NCBI RefSeq assembly: GCF_964204645.1 | Contig: NC_134025.1 | Span: 20,056,001-20,120,000, forward strand | DNA length: 64,000 nucleotides | Direction: 5' to 3' | Source of the DNA: Tubulanus polymorphus | Taxonomy: Eukaryota > Nemertea > Palaeonemertea > Tubulaniformes > Tubulanidae | Shown: positions 43,861-54,796 of the stretch, one piece after another | Layout: each line of letters begins with the position of its first letter | Numbering within the stretch: the first letter of the stretch is position 1 | Position numbers and translations under genes: made by a program | Notes under the pieces: generated by a model | Seen by the model: only the letters and a program-made list of their open reading frames with translations | Database searches by the model: none | What the model was told of the DNA's origin: nothing

Positions 43861-46052
43861 AACACACGATTTTACTATGTAAATGATATTGAGCAGGGAG
43901 TGTATATTGATAAATATAACCCACAGATTACATCATTTATAAAAAGCAAATCTGACAGGCTGGCCATTGTGCCCCTTGGGGCTCTTGTTGACTTTTCTTC
44001 TTGAGATGCACTACTGCTGGATTTTGGAACTGAAAATTTAAGTGAATCTGTACTACAAAATGTAGAAACTATTTCAGTCAACATAAAACAAATCTATAGT
44101 AACATACCTGTACTAGAACCCGCTTCAGCCAACAAGTCTGTATTTGGAGAAGGCGTTGAGTCTGAAGATGATGCTGGAAAAAAAATCAGGAACACATTTA
44201 AATCTTACAAATATACACACATATATAATACTGCTCAGAGATATAGTTAATAGATTTAACACTGATCAGAGATATAGTGATTACTTACCTAAAGGATCAA
44301 GGACTGTGAGCAGAAATCGTTTGCCATTTTCAACATTAAATTGTACTAACTTCATCAAGTCCAAGTGATAGCTGAAATCTCGCATACCCATCTCTGAAAT
44401 GGCTGAAGCAATTTTCTGAACAACTTGAAATGTCTTCCTGTATTTTTCATCACCCGACAGAACCCGAGAAGATTGTGGCTCCGTTCTGGTGACATCAATG
44501 AAGTTCTCATTCCAAGTCCTGCCAGAAAACAATAATACCACTAAATCTAGACGCAACACTTTTGATTTTCGCGTTGATCGATTCTAACCGATTATTCGTT
44601 GAATTCATCAAGTGGGCATGCTCACTTTTCAATCCTTCCACCTACTCGGTTCGAATATTGTTCCAATTTTTATCGAAGTACTGAGTGACAGTTCTCAAGC
44701 CTAACTTGTAGCACAGCATAATTTGCATTGTAGTCATCTTCCGATTTTGAATATGTCAATTTCGTTACGATTTCCAACACAGCATTTCTTTGATCTGAAC
44801 TTATTTTCATTTTTTCACAGGTAATTTCACGACGAAAAGAGCGTAGCGTGTGAAACAAACATATAAGCGCGTGTGAATTTTCAAATTCTTCTTTTAATAC
44901 TTCTCGTTCTGTCATGTCCTTATCTGTTACAACGACATTAGTCGACTTCCACTTTGGATTGTTCTTTTTGAAAAAGCGAGCCATCATCTGAATCAATTCT
45001 TTTGTCTCATCCAAAGCGATCCATAATCCAACAATTTCCGACTCTCCATTACCATCTATGGCCAGCAATACAAATAACGGCATTCGTAAATTGTTAAGTT
45101 TATGCGTTGCATCGATGAGCAAAACATCTGGGAATGCATCAAACACTTTTTGCGTTGATGGTGACTGGTAAAATATCCCGTGTAAAACATTGTCCGCATC
45201 AACCAGCACCTCAACAACTGAACCTAGAAAATGAAAAATACAAGTCCCTAAGATCATAGCCTTTAGGTAGATACACACAATTTGAATATCTAAGTAAAAA
45301 ATTTAGGTCAATGACACATACCTGGTGTTTTCTTCATTTCATTGATGAGTAACTCAAAATCATTTCCGTCGGTCATTTTACTTGAATGTGCCAAATTGTG
45401 AAGATCTTTGAGGCGCACAATTTTCCCAGTCGCGTTAATGACATGCTGTTGCAGGATTTTCTTGTTCGATCTCATTTCGAGCATCGATTTTACCATTTCT
45501 CGGTCCGAGCCATCTAGTCTCCTGACCTGCGGGAGATGATCATATGTAACCTGAAATTTAGAAAACAAAAACAGTTAAAGCGTTTTCAAAACTTCCCAAA
45601 TTAACTGTATTCTGTCTATGGACGGATGAAGTGAACGCAATAGACTAAAGTCCCAAGTGGGCTAAAAATGAACATAACATATCACATAATTCATGTACAT
45701 AATTACCTTGCTGATCTCATGGTTGTGTTCTTCTGACATAGCTGTTACCACTAAAGAATTTCCATCAGTAGATGTCCGCAACTTGACAAAAAATGTACAA
45801 TCTTGTTTGAGGGTCCTGAAAGAGGAAATAATACAACGATAACTTTTCATTCATACAGTACTGCGGCAAATCCAAAGAAACAATGTTTGTTCGTTACTGC
45901 TGCACTGTGCCATGTGACTGTGTTACTACAGATGGCGCGGAAGTCCGTCGGTTCCGTACAAATAGCCTCCGGAGTAATCCGTACGGGTCCGTACGAATAG
46001 CTTCCGGAGTAATCCGTACGGGTCCGTACGAATAGCCACTTTGTTTATTTTA

Positions 46053-46490
46053 TTACATACTTTACAAGGTATTTTGTATACACCAATGTTCAAAGGTTCC
46101 GTTTTGCAGGAATTGTGAGTTAAGTTATGACTAAGTTTATTATTGTAAGTGAAAACGAGCTGTTTGTTAAGGAGATGAAGGGGGGTTTATGATTTCTCCA
46201 AAAAAGGAACAAAAGGTACGACGATGGGCTGTTTCTGAGGGCGTGAAACTCGAGAATTACAAAAATGGGTCCCAAGGGGTTTGAAAAAGAGCTTTATTCA
46301 AAAGGTCGTTAGGATAAGCTAACTTATTAATTATGAATGCACACATCTAAAAATGGGATTTTTCCGATCAACTTCCAATTCAAATGTGAAGTTCAACGAG
46401 GGGTAAAAGGAGCTACAATATCAATATCAAAGTCGCAAGGAATAAGCGTAAGAACGTCATCAACATATCGTACATGGCATACATGTGAGC
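46053..46490 (-). pseudogene. Penelope-like element, reverse transcriptase end and GIY-YIG start
   Basis: The minus strand encodes RYVDDVLTLIP (catalytic YVDD of the reverse transcriptase), then KLIGKIPFLDVCIHN, a pattern typical of Penelope-like elements. Near the left edge follows NIGVYKIPCKVCNK, the start of the GIY-YIG endonuclease. Stops and frame changes lie between them. The domain is cut right after CNK by the ZSWIM transposon; the rest is at 38000-38165. Confidence 0.65.
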
Positions 46491-47243
46491 ATTAAAGTCA
46501 CCCGTAATTAGTACATTAAAATCATTTTCAATCTTTAATAATTCTAACTCTATTTCACTTATTGCTCAATTCGAATAATAATCTAAACAACTTATAAATG
46601 ATACTGATTCCACCTGAACTCCTTTTCGAAATTTTTTCCTGTTTTTAAAATGTGACACATACGAACCGGGTAAATCATTGGTTAGATTCCCATCAACATC
46701 GTCGAGGTGGGTTTCAGTTAAACATACAAAATCATAGCTACTAATGAAATCACTAAATTCAGGGACACCAAGTTTACTATCAATACCGCAAATATTGAGA
46801 CTTACAAATTTAATCTCTTTAATCGACTGTGATTCACCTACGCCTACTTCATTTTCTATATTAAAATTAAGGTTATCAGTATCCAAATTGGTTCTTTCAT
46901 GATTTACAACAGGGACAACATTTTCATTTACTTCATCATATACATCCAAACTGCTCCTTTCGTTATTTACATCAAACACTCTTCTTTCATTATCTACATC
47001 AAACTCTCTTTCATTATTTAGACCAAACTCTCTTCTTTCATTATTTACATCAAACTCTATTCTTTCATTATTTACAACAGATTCGCTTATTTCATTAATT
47101 AAATCAAACCTGTTATTTGTACTATTTACATCAGTATTGTTGTCAAAAAGAGTAAAACTATCCACAAAGTCTAGCGCATAGCATCGACCCTTTACAAAAA
47201 TCACCGTCCGATCGACAAACTCCACACGTATAACACCTTCCAC
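46486..47243 (-). pseudogene. LINE ORF2 start: endonuclease with Asn/Glu-rich leader
   Basis: The leader has about seven degenerate repeats of the form VNNERREFDV. Then comes the start of an apurinic-type endonuclease (IKFVSLNICGIDSKLG, FDVCLTETHLDD-type motif as YDFVCLTETHLDD). The frame loses part of the domain and stops after LDYYSN. The motif VLITGDFNAHM just downstream (46520-46486) is the conserved GDFNA of the same enzyme. The sequence then switches to a Penelope-like element, so reverse transcriptase is absent. Confidence 0.65.
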
Positions 47244-47249
47244 TGCATC

Positions 47250-47950
47250 CTAGCTGCTGTCCATGGCAACACGTTCCCGGCGATCATGGATGACAAGTTT
47301 GTCTCTGGCGAAAAACGTGTGTTTCCCGCTGGCTTTCGCAGCCCTGAGTTCCGGTAACAGTTCGCGTCTACGTGCGGCCCACTCGTCTGGAACTTGATCG
47401 CTCAAGCCTAATGAAGTACCGGCTAGATTCCTCGCTACCGAACGCACTAACTCTCTGTCCTTAAAATATTCGAATTTCGCCACTATCGCACGCGGTTTTT
47501 TCTGGTCGCTCTTTCTTTTTACAAGACGGTGGACGCGCGCAAACTCAAAAGCCTCGACTGATTCTTTCGCTAGCTTAAGTGCAAAAATCTCGCACCATTT
47601 TTTCTGCATCTCTACCATCAGTCTCTCCAAGGCCGTAGAAGATAAGATTGTCCCGCATACTACGCCACTGTTGGTCGAGTAAGAGTTCGTGACCCGATTT
47701 GACGATGGTCTCCAGGTTCGCAACAATTTGTTCGAGTTCTTTTACTCTGTTCTTCTCTGTTCAGCACCTTATTTTCACTTTTTAATTGTAGCACGTCCTG
47801 ATGGCAGAACTCCAGAGATTGTTTCACTTCACTCATGTCTTTCTGTAGATCGTCTAAATGTTCTAATTTCCTGAGTTGAGATAGAATCGCATATATATAT
47901 TCCGCTGTCCTCGCGCGATGTCGTTTTCTCTGGTATCTTCTGTTCCAAAA
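47250..47950 (-). pseudogene. LINE ORF1 (coiled coil plus RNA-binding domain)
   Basis: Upstream codons 47900-47760 encode a coiled coil (RKLEHLDDLQKDMSEVKQSL). After a frame break, 47726-47250 encodes FARVHRLVKRKSD, PRAIVAKFEYFKDRELVRSV and LRAAKASGKHTFFARDKLVI, the pattern of L1-type ORF1 RNA-binding proteins of animal LINEs. It lies one codon step upstream of the ORF2 frame, as in an intact LINE. Confidence 0.65.
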
Positions 47951-48169
47951 TTTGTTGAAGCTGCTTGTCCGAGATCGGTATTAGCTGCGGCTGGCGATTA
48001 TTGTTCGTTTTGATGTTCCACTGGTCTTCAGTTGCTTCCTCGGTGGTGAAGTGCTCTGCCTGCCTGTCTTTTTCTTCAGATCTCACAGGCACAGATTTTG
48101 TAGTTAAAAGTAAAAAAGAAAGGAATAAGTGAAGTTTCAATTATTTAAAAAATTATCTGGCAGCAAGGG

Positions 48170-49370
48170 AGGGAGCAAAATCAAAAAATCGAAAGCGTCC
48201 ACTGACTTTACTGCTGGGTCTGGGCGCCAGCTCACGTAATGAGGTAACTGATGGTTCGTCCTGTCTGCGAACAGGTCCACTTACTTGGAAAGAACCCAGA
48301 ACAAGATCGATCTGCCTGAAAACACTCCATTTCAGACACCAATTGCTGTCGTCCCTCAGATTCCGGGAGAGTCAATCTGCTTCCTGGTTGTCCTTCCCTT
48401 GGAGATACTCTGCCGACAACACGATTTGTTTGTCCAAACAATAGTCCCACAGAATCTTTGTCCCTTCGATCAGAGGGACTGAACGGGGATTCCCCATTTT
48501 GTTTACCAGCGTGACAGCTGTCTGGTTGTCCAATTTTAAATGAATGTGTTTTCTGGACACATCTGCGGTAAATGCCCTCACTGCAAGCTCCACTGCCTTC
48601 AACTCAAGGACATTTATGTGTCTGGAGCTTTCCTTGAGAGTCAAAAGACCCAGTTCCGCCCCAACCGCGGTGAGAGGCATCTGTGATTATTACTAAGTCT
48701 GGACTTGGAGACAGAATTGACTTCCCGTGCCAGTCAGAGAGGCGTTCGATCCACCAACGGAGCTCTGTTAGGCATTCCGCTGTAAATGTGAGTTTGTTGT
48801 CGTAACTCCAGTTTCTCACTCCGATCCCTAACACCCTTTGAAGGTGCCGAAACTGTAACAGAGCAGGGAGAACTGCTCTCCCTGTAGCCAATTTTGAAAT
48901 GGAGGTAAGTGATGAACTTGTTTAGGGTCTTCATATTGAAAATAGGGTGGAACCCCCCGTCTTTCTTCGGTCTGACAAATAGCTGCCCCAAGAACTCTCC
49001 TTTGGTCCGGTTTGCCTCCGTTATAGCCCCTTTTTGGGCCATTTACTTGACTTCCGAATCGAGCACCACAGTCTCCCCCTGTTGGAACCGAGGGTTTGCC
49101 GGTCTGTGGAGTTGGGTCGGGGTCTCCAGAAATTCTATCAAATGTCCCGACACAGCCTGCAGTATATAATGGTCTTAGGTTATTTTTTTTCAGTTCCCAA
49201 AAAATACTGTAACCTTCCCGCTTGGGGAAGGTCCTTCCTCTCGCTCGTCTAGATTCAGAGCTTTCAATTGAGGGTAGATGAACGGTAGCAGGTCCCCCAA
49301 AGACAAACCTGAACTAAACCTCGCCCCCTGAAAGTGGGGTTGGTATAGGTGCTTCAACCTCTTGTCACTG
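48170..49370 (-). pseudogene. DIRS-type retrotransposon, RT/RNase H fragment with deleted core
   Basis: Blocks on the minus strand match DIRS polyproteins: YILQAVSGHLIEFLETPTQ, then a stop, GEFLGQLFVRPKKDGGFHPI and TLNKFITYLHFKI. RAVLPALLQFRHLQRVL and LRWWIERLSDWHGKS follow directly, then ITDASHRGWGG (RNase H), INVLELKAVELAVRAF, LDNQTAVTLVNKMG and EADWLSR. The reverse transcriptase palm with its catalytic YVDD-type motif is missing between HFKI and RAVLPA, so an internal deletion removed it. Several frame changes are present. Confidence 0.68.
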
Positions 49371-49482
49371 AAAACTGGCAGCCCGTCCCCTCAAAGGCTG
49401 GTCTGGAGGAGGGCCCGGCGATATAGGGTCTTGAAACCCCGACGCGACGAGCTTTTACTCGGTTCCTTGGCATTGCCAGGGT

Positions 49483-50513
49483 CTATTGTGGAGTGACTGG
49501 TGTTAAGATCACTCTAGGGTGTGGACACGACTTTTTAGCGTAGTCTAGGAGGGCATGCTTTTGTCCTAGCAATTCATCGCGTACAACACAAAGTTTATCA
49601 CATTCAACTCGCAGCTTGTCACAAGACCGGCACGCAGAAACCGTGGGGTTAAAGTTTGACGCCAATTCGGCCACTTTCGACAACATAGTCACGAGTTGTT
49701 TGTTCAAAGAGTTTATCTTCTCAGATTGAGTCTTGTTAGTTGAGTTCAGTTCTTTGTTCAGCATGGTAACTAGACCTCGTTCTTGCTTCATTGATTTGAG
49801 CTTCAAGGAGGTATTCTTGTCGGAAAGGCTGAGTATGTGTGAGATGTGTTTCATTTCATATCTCTCACAAGCGCAGCACAACTAGAATGAGCGGTAGTCG
49901 GAGCCGTATCAATTACCACACCGGCATCCCGTGTTCCGATTGACGGGAAGATATCAAACGAATAAGACCAGCACAATTTTCGCATTCGAATTTCCTCTTC
50001 GAGTTACGATGAACGTATAGCTGGTAGCGCGGGAGCCTAGAACACTTAAAGTGTACCCACATATTACAGTTATCGCACTATCATGTTGTCGAAGTCATCT
50101 AGCTCGCAGAATGGACAGCTAGATGTTGGGCCAGCTGTACTGGGACCACAAGGCGAAGTATTTTCTGATATGGTAGCGGCAGAGTTACATGCAGCAGGCA
50201 GGATATCAGCAGAGGTTGTAGACGTGGAACAGTATTGCAAAATGGGCACTGAACGTTCAGTCCCTAATGTGTCACGGCTGAAGACATGCGTATCGGGATC
50301 ATTTCCAATAAAGTCATAAGCAGCAGCCAAGTCGTAGAATCTCTGGTGCAGGGCCCCAGAGAAACCTTTTACAGAGGCTTGACAGATCTCCCAGTCGAGA
50401 TAAATGCCGGGCCTATGGCCTCTCGCCAACGCGTAGTATGATTGCTTCTTCTGCTTGTTGTTGTTGTTGTTGGTGGGCGCCATCTTGTTTTCGGAGTATT
50501 CCACTTTACTCAC
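49483..50513 (-). pseudogene. Mobile-element ORF: RNase-H1-type hybrid-binding domain, PHD finger, coiled coil
   Basis: ATG 50513 starts a Lys/Asn-rich leader followed by SYYALARGHRPGIYLDWEIC, then QASVKGFSGALHQRF. This is the RNase H1 N-terminal (RNA:DNA hybrid-binding) fold. A Ser/Thr-rich linker ends in SCPFCELDD, and after a frameshift CDNCNMWVHFKC, then FECENC complete a PHD-like zinc finger. A second frameshift leads into a long coiled coil (49881-49483) with further CxxC pairs (CACERYEMKHISHIL, SACRSCDKLR). It probably is the first ORF of a retroelement. Whether it belongs to the DIRS fragment just downstream is unknown. Confidence 0.55.
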
Positions 50514-50738
50514 AATGACAATGGGCGAGCGGATATAAGTTCATTTAACACGGTAACTCGCAAAACTAAGTCACTAAGACTGAAATTGAAGATACTTAGA
50601 GTAGTAAACTTACTCAAGAGAGAAGAGTTAGACAATAATTATGACTCGGTCAGCCATCTAGAAGACTATTTACGCAGAGGAGAATCGACGATATACCGCA
50701 AACATTATACCAGAAGTTCGATCAAAAGATCAAAATTG

Positions 50739-51200
50739 TCAAATCTTTAGCCTGACCACATCTGGCAATAAAATCACCACAAATGATATGATATGTCCCT
50801 TTGGTTCAAACTGTATTATATCTTGCATTATACAGTAATAAGGGTCAGCAATAGTAGGGTCTATATATACTGTAGAATTAGAGGGCGGAATATAAACACA
50901 TGCTAAAAAGACATCGTTTTTCAAACTGTGGCTTTAATCAAAGAGAGTTTTCTTAATCCTTATCCATAGAACAATGTCCCTAGATTTAACTAATTTCTAA
51001 CGGCTATGGCAATTCCTCCAGATGCACATTTCGCATTAACATTGTAAGCCCTGTCAGCTCTTATAATTGAATAACCATTCATTATTACAATCGAGATGAG
51101 TTTCTTGAAGACATATAATGTCAAAATTATTCAATATAGCCTCAGCTTATTTCAAAATATCAAAGTTTTTAGAACTTAACCCACATACATTCCAAGAGGC
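50739..51200 (-). pseudogene. LINE endonuclease fragment
   Basis: IASWNVCGLSSKNFDILK, a stop, then FDIICLQETHLD, VFLACVYIPPSNSTVY and a frameshifted HIICGDFIARCGQAK follow the order of LINE apurinic endonuclease motifs (N, ET, YxPP, GDFNAR with Ile for Asn). It lies downstream of the ORF1 at 51475-53123 and probably belongs to the same element. Reverse transcriptase is missing. Confidence 0.65.
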
Positions 51201-51474
51201 AATTTTTAATAATGATTGCATTTTGTGATATGAGATCTGTAATGATAGCACGTCGAGACAGAGAGTGCAAATAATACTGTCAGTGATACACTACAAAAAT
51301 GAATAGTATATCAAAGTGAGAATAGACTCTTATATTTACATACGCAACGAAAAAAAAGTAAAATGCCTAATATAAAATATGATATGTCGCTAACAGTATA
51401 CTGCATTTTGGTAACTAACTAACAAACTATAAATAGGGATATGAATGACCCCAAAAACGAGAATAAGCACCAAA

Positions 51475-53123
51475 CTACGTAGATACAATTTTTATAACGG
51501 TACGACTATAGCGCAATGCACGAATAATATTTGAGGCTAAGATTGCAGTGCCTTCCTTCGACGGGTGAATATCATCTCTAAAAAGGTTTTTCGGAAGGCG
51601 ACAGTTACGAATGAAGTTGTCATTGTTTACATATTGTATATATGAATGGGCTTTTGAGGACGCCTTGCGCAAATAATGGTTGAAATCTTGCACCTTGTCA
51701 TTGAAATCTTTATCTCAACTTGGTATCAGTCGCGAAAGGATTACTTTAGCTCCGTAGTATCTTGATATATTTTCGGCGATTTCTGCAAGAAAGTATGCTC
51801 TGTCGGCTGTATCAATCATATAGTTACAACTACGAATATCATTGGTACCGATATGTATGATAATAATCTTATGGTTTCCACTGTAATTTCGCGACCACTC
51901 ATGGAGATCTTCTAGATAAGAGACCCTCTGATGATCGATAGAAGCATTTATATTGCGGCACAATCTTTCGGTTTCGATTCCCTTTAAGATGGAATCTGCG
52001 ATTATGAGCACTGGAACTTGTGCTGCGGATTTGGACACGCTGCCCTTAGACGGTTCGCAAAGTTCCATTTTGCGGGTTGCAACTGACCACGTATTCGGTA
52101 CTTGTCATGCTTACTACTACGAATCTGTTTAGTTTCTGACAGATCAAGTCTGAATTCCCTGAGCGATTTCTCAATGTAGTTACCCAGCTGAATGATCTCA
52201 TCTTGCCTTTTTGAGAATAAGCTCTTGCGACTCGGCCATTGAATCACGTTGTAGATCGCTTTGGGATTGGGTATCCTGGTGCAAACTTTTCACACATTGT
52301 GAAATTGAATTCGCAGTGTTGGACATACCACAGGCAGACTTCGATAAATTTTTGACTTTAGGCGTCAAATCAATTTTTGTATTCGCTTCCATGTTAGCTA
52401 AAATCAGTTGCGAGTCAGCAATAAGACCTTTTACATTAGTTTGAAGTAGCTCATGGTCAAGTATCAACTTCTCCGTGGAAATAACTAGGTGATTAAGCGA
52501 TGGCGAAAACTCGGTGACAGCTTTTTCGAGACCGGACACTGCTTCCACTAATGCGCCACACAGTGGACATTTCTCGTCCTTCCTCGCCACCTTTGCGGAG
52601 GATTTCTTGCAGGGGTTTTGGAAGTTCTTACAGGCACAATATCGGACTCAAATCCCCAGATAGACTGAGAGACGGCATACTCAGGTAATACATTTTGCTT
52701 AATACCACCATCGACCAATTGGAGTAGGGCCGGAAACTCGATCTTAGCCCAATAATCGTTATGGGCACTTTGGACGGTTATAATATGGGTTGTTAAGTAA
52801 ACGTTAACGATATAGACAGAAACTGAGTTCTCATTCAAATCATTTCTGCGGATCTGGACTGATATGCTTTCAACTTTATCACCTTCAGATTCAGTATCAA
52901 TCCAATTACAAAGAAAATCGGTCGATTCTTCAAAGCAAATGTAATATCGACTTAGAAGCGCACCAATCCAACGCAGGAGTCTATCCGCCGATGTCTTTTG
53001 AACTGATTCACGCCACGGGCTAAGGACTGATTTAAAGTTGGCTGCTATAATGGCAGCTAAGTGGCGACTGCTTTTGAAGACTTGTTGAACCCTAAACTGG
53101 GTGAATTGGCAATTTGATGCCAT
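51475..53123 (-). pseudogene. LINE ORF1: unknown N-terminal domain, zinc motif, coiled coil, SGNH esterase
   Basis: ATG 53123 (MASNCQFTQFRVQQVF) opens a 180-residue domain with TSADRLLRWIGALLSRYYIC and VYIVNVYLTTHIITVQS, then a CPLCGALVEAV zinc-like motif after a frameshift. A coiled coil (52510-52080) and an SGNH-type esterase follow: VLIIADSILKGI, IIIIHIGTNDI, LFRDDIHPSKEGTAIL (catalytic Ser, Asn and Asp/His blocks). Esterase-bearing ORF1 proteins occur in CR1/L2-like LINEs. At least three frame changes make it non-functional as it stands. Confidence 0.65.
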
Positions 53124-53261
53124 TTTTGGGGATTTTTAGTGATGTATTGTGACATCATCTTAATATACTTGCGTAAACACAACATGAGCGGATTTGTGCA
53201 ACATTTGCTGTCAAATTTACAAGTAGGCTTTTTATATTTTGATGATTAAATGTATAAAATT

Positions 53262-53600
53262 CAGACTAATGTCTACTTCAACCTGACTTGGGAGCTTTCC
53301 GGGTGGCCTAGCTAAGTCAGTTTTGGTTGTACATACCGGATAAAAGTCTTATTAGGGCCAGAATGCATTGGCAGCTGACCTAAAATATCGTTTTTTAATC
53401 CACTTTAGACTATTGAAGGACATCCAAAAAGTCTGCATTGAGAGGGGTTCCTGAGAGAAAAGAAATATTCTATTTTGATGGCATATGATTTGAAAGTTTA
53501 ACAATGTGTCTCCATGCCTACGAACTGAAGTTTGGTACGTAGGCATGGAAACATATTGTTAAACTTTCAAATCATATGCCATCAAAATAGAATATTATGT
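53262..53600 (+). repeat. Family B repeat with 58-bp-arm hairpin
   Basis: It contains ACATACCGGATAAAAGTCTT, GGGTTCCTGAGAGAAAAG and a fold-back with arms 53464-53521 and 53539-53596 that differ at only about three positions (AATATTCTATTTTGATGGCA and its complement at the ends). The loop is 17 nt. Other copies lie at 3603-3752 plus 5022-5110, and at 5860-6205. Confidence 0.75.
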
Positions 53601-54796
53601 TAAATTCATTTTCAAATGTGATTTATTCACAAATATCAAATATGGAACTGGTTTGAATTTTAGTTCAGCCATTACTGAGAAATGTGACTTTTAAATCGGC
53701 AATTTCAGCACGTGCTCACTGTTATTGTTAATCTTAGCAGGTGCGTGTTTCTGACATCATCTCTGACAAACGCTCGCGGCTTCCAGTCATTTCACTAAAC
53801 ATTTCATGCTTTGAGTGATTTGAATTAATAAACTCTTAACATTGTATAGTGTTGCTATTGTAATAATTGTAAATAAGTGAGTAGCGCTGTAGGTCAGTGA
53901 ATACGATGAACAAATGGTGTTTATTTTATCGATTATACATAAGCTACGCGTACTAGCATGCACACCTGCTTGTTGATTGTCATAGTTAACATCATTAATA
54001 GCAGCACCCGCGGTTTAAATATGAACTATACACTCGGAGTGAAGGATAAAATAGATGACTATTCCGCTAACTCTTACGGCTAATTCGTGCTCCTTTTTTC
54101 AATACGTCACATCTCGGGTCGTTATATGTATACTAAAGGTTCTTCTGGTTAAGAAATGGCGGAAAGTACAATTTTGATGGCATTTGCCCTTTAAGCAGTA
54201 GTGTATATCTGATGAATTGTTTCATTTTGAACATATCGTTGATGCTCCAGATCTTGTTATCTAGACTATTAGACAAACTTCATATGCACAAGGTGAAAAT
54301 TTTGTTCTATGAACTAACAGAGACAATTAGTTTGGGAAGCCTAATAGCATTAATGTGTTCTTAAGCTGGCTGCTTGACCAATCTACAGTTACTAATTGCC
54401 ATTACTGCAGTCACATACACAAGCAAATCAATTAATTTGATATTTCTACAAATGAAAATATGCAAATTCATGTTTTCCTGATTCCTGGCTTTTACCTCTA
54501 TTATTTTTTTAGATACGGAATCTGATTTAAGCATGTCCATGAAATTTTTAATGAGTAAGCTTTTGTAACCTCAAGAGCTTGTCTCCGTTAAAACAAGCAC
54601 TGTGTCAGTGGTCGGGGTGAATTTTGCAACTGCTGTTAGTTTGTCAGCAACTAGTATTTCGAATCATTTTGAAAGCCCTGGTAGATCAGGATAAACTTTG
54701 ACGTTGTTCAAGACATCCTGTTGGATACTGTTCAGACTCTGCAAAATGGTGTCAGAGTTCTCGGAAAAACTTGACGCAGCAAAACCAATGCTCCCT
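53601..54796. other. No gene recognised
   Basis: This is AT-rich unique sequence between family B and family A copies, with no open frame above background and no motif that I recognise. Confidence 0.4.

Larger units (their letters stand above)
38371..45815 (-). pseudogene. ZSWIM1/3-like transposase gene, disrupted
   Basis: Exons on the minus strand are 45815-45707 (FVKLRTSTDGNSLVVTAMSE, the FAR1/ZSWIM-like N-terminal region), 45550-45322, and 45223 to about 44600 (MULE/RNase H-like fold: DVLLIDATHKLNNLRMPLFV, VVVTDKDMTE, CLFHTL). Further exons are 44560-44290, Ser/Thr-rich exons at 44173-44108 and about 44034, 38829-38767, 38673-38611, and 38520-38371 with an AT-hook-like RGRPKGAGLTVIGLPKK block. 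Acidic residues fit the DDE triad; the third, in NNRLESINAK, lies after damage. A frameshift after NYAVLQ, a TAG where Trp is expected (RTE*VEGLK) and a further frameshift break it. Exons 1-2, seen in the second copy at 60.5-60.75 kb, are deleted here. Confidence 0.68.
38175..46043 (-). mobile_element. ZSWIM/MULE-type DNA transposon, 7.9 kb, with nested insertions
   Basis: The element starts CAAAGTGGCTATTCGTACGG and ends with the exact complement CCGTACGAATAGCCACTTTG. The inverted repeat is 34 bp. Flanking 9-mers TATATTTTA (38166-38174) and TTTATTTTA (46044-46052) agree at eight positions, a MULE-like duplication. It interrupts a Penelope-like GIY-YIG domain. Inside are a broken multi-exon ZSWIM-like gene, a complete nested MULE (38873-41845), a family D copy and a 5'-truncated family A copy. 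At the right end a 35-bp subterminal unit (CTCCGGAGTAATCCGTACGG) is repeated. Confidence 0.72.

Noticed and set aside
50442-50750. + strand Lys/Arg-rich frame (LKREELDNNYDSVSHLEDYL)
   Set aside because: It looks protein-like but overlaps the start of the minus-strand hybrid-binding ORF and has no recognised family. It could not be told from chance.
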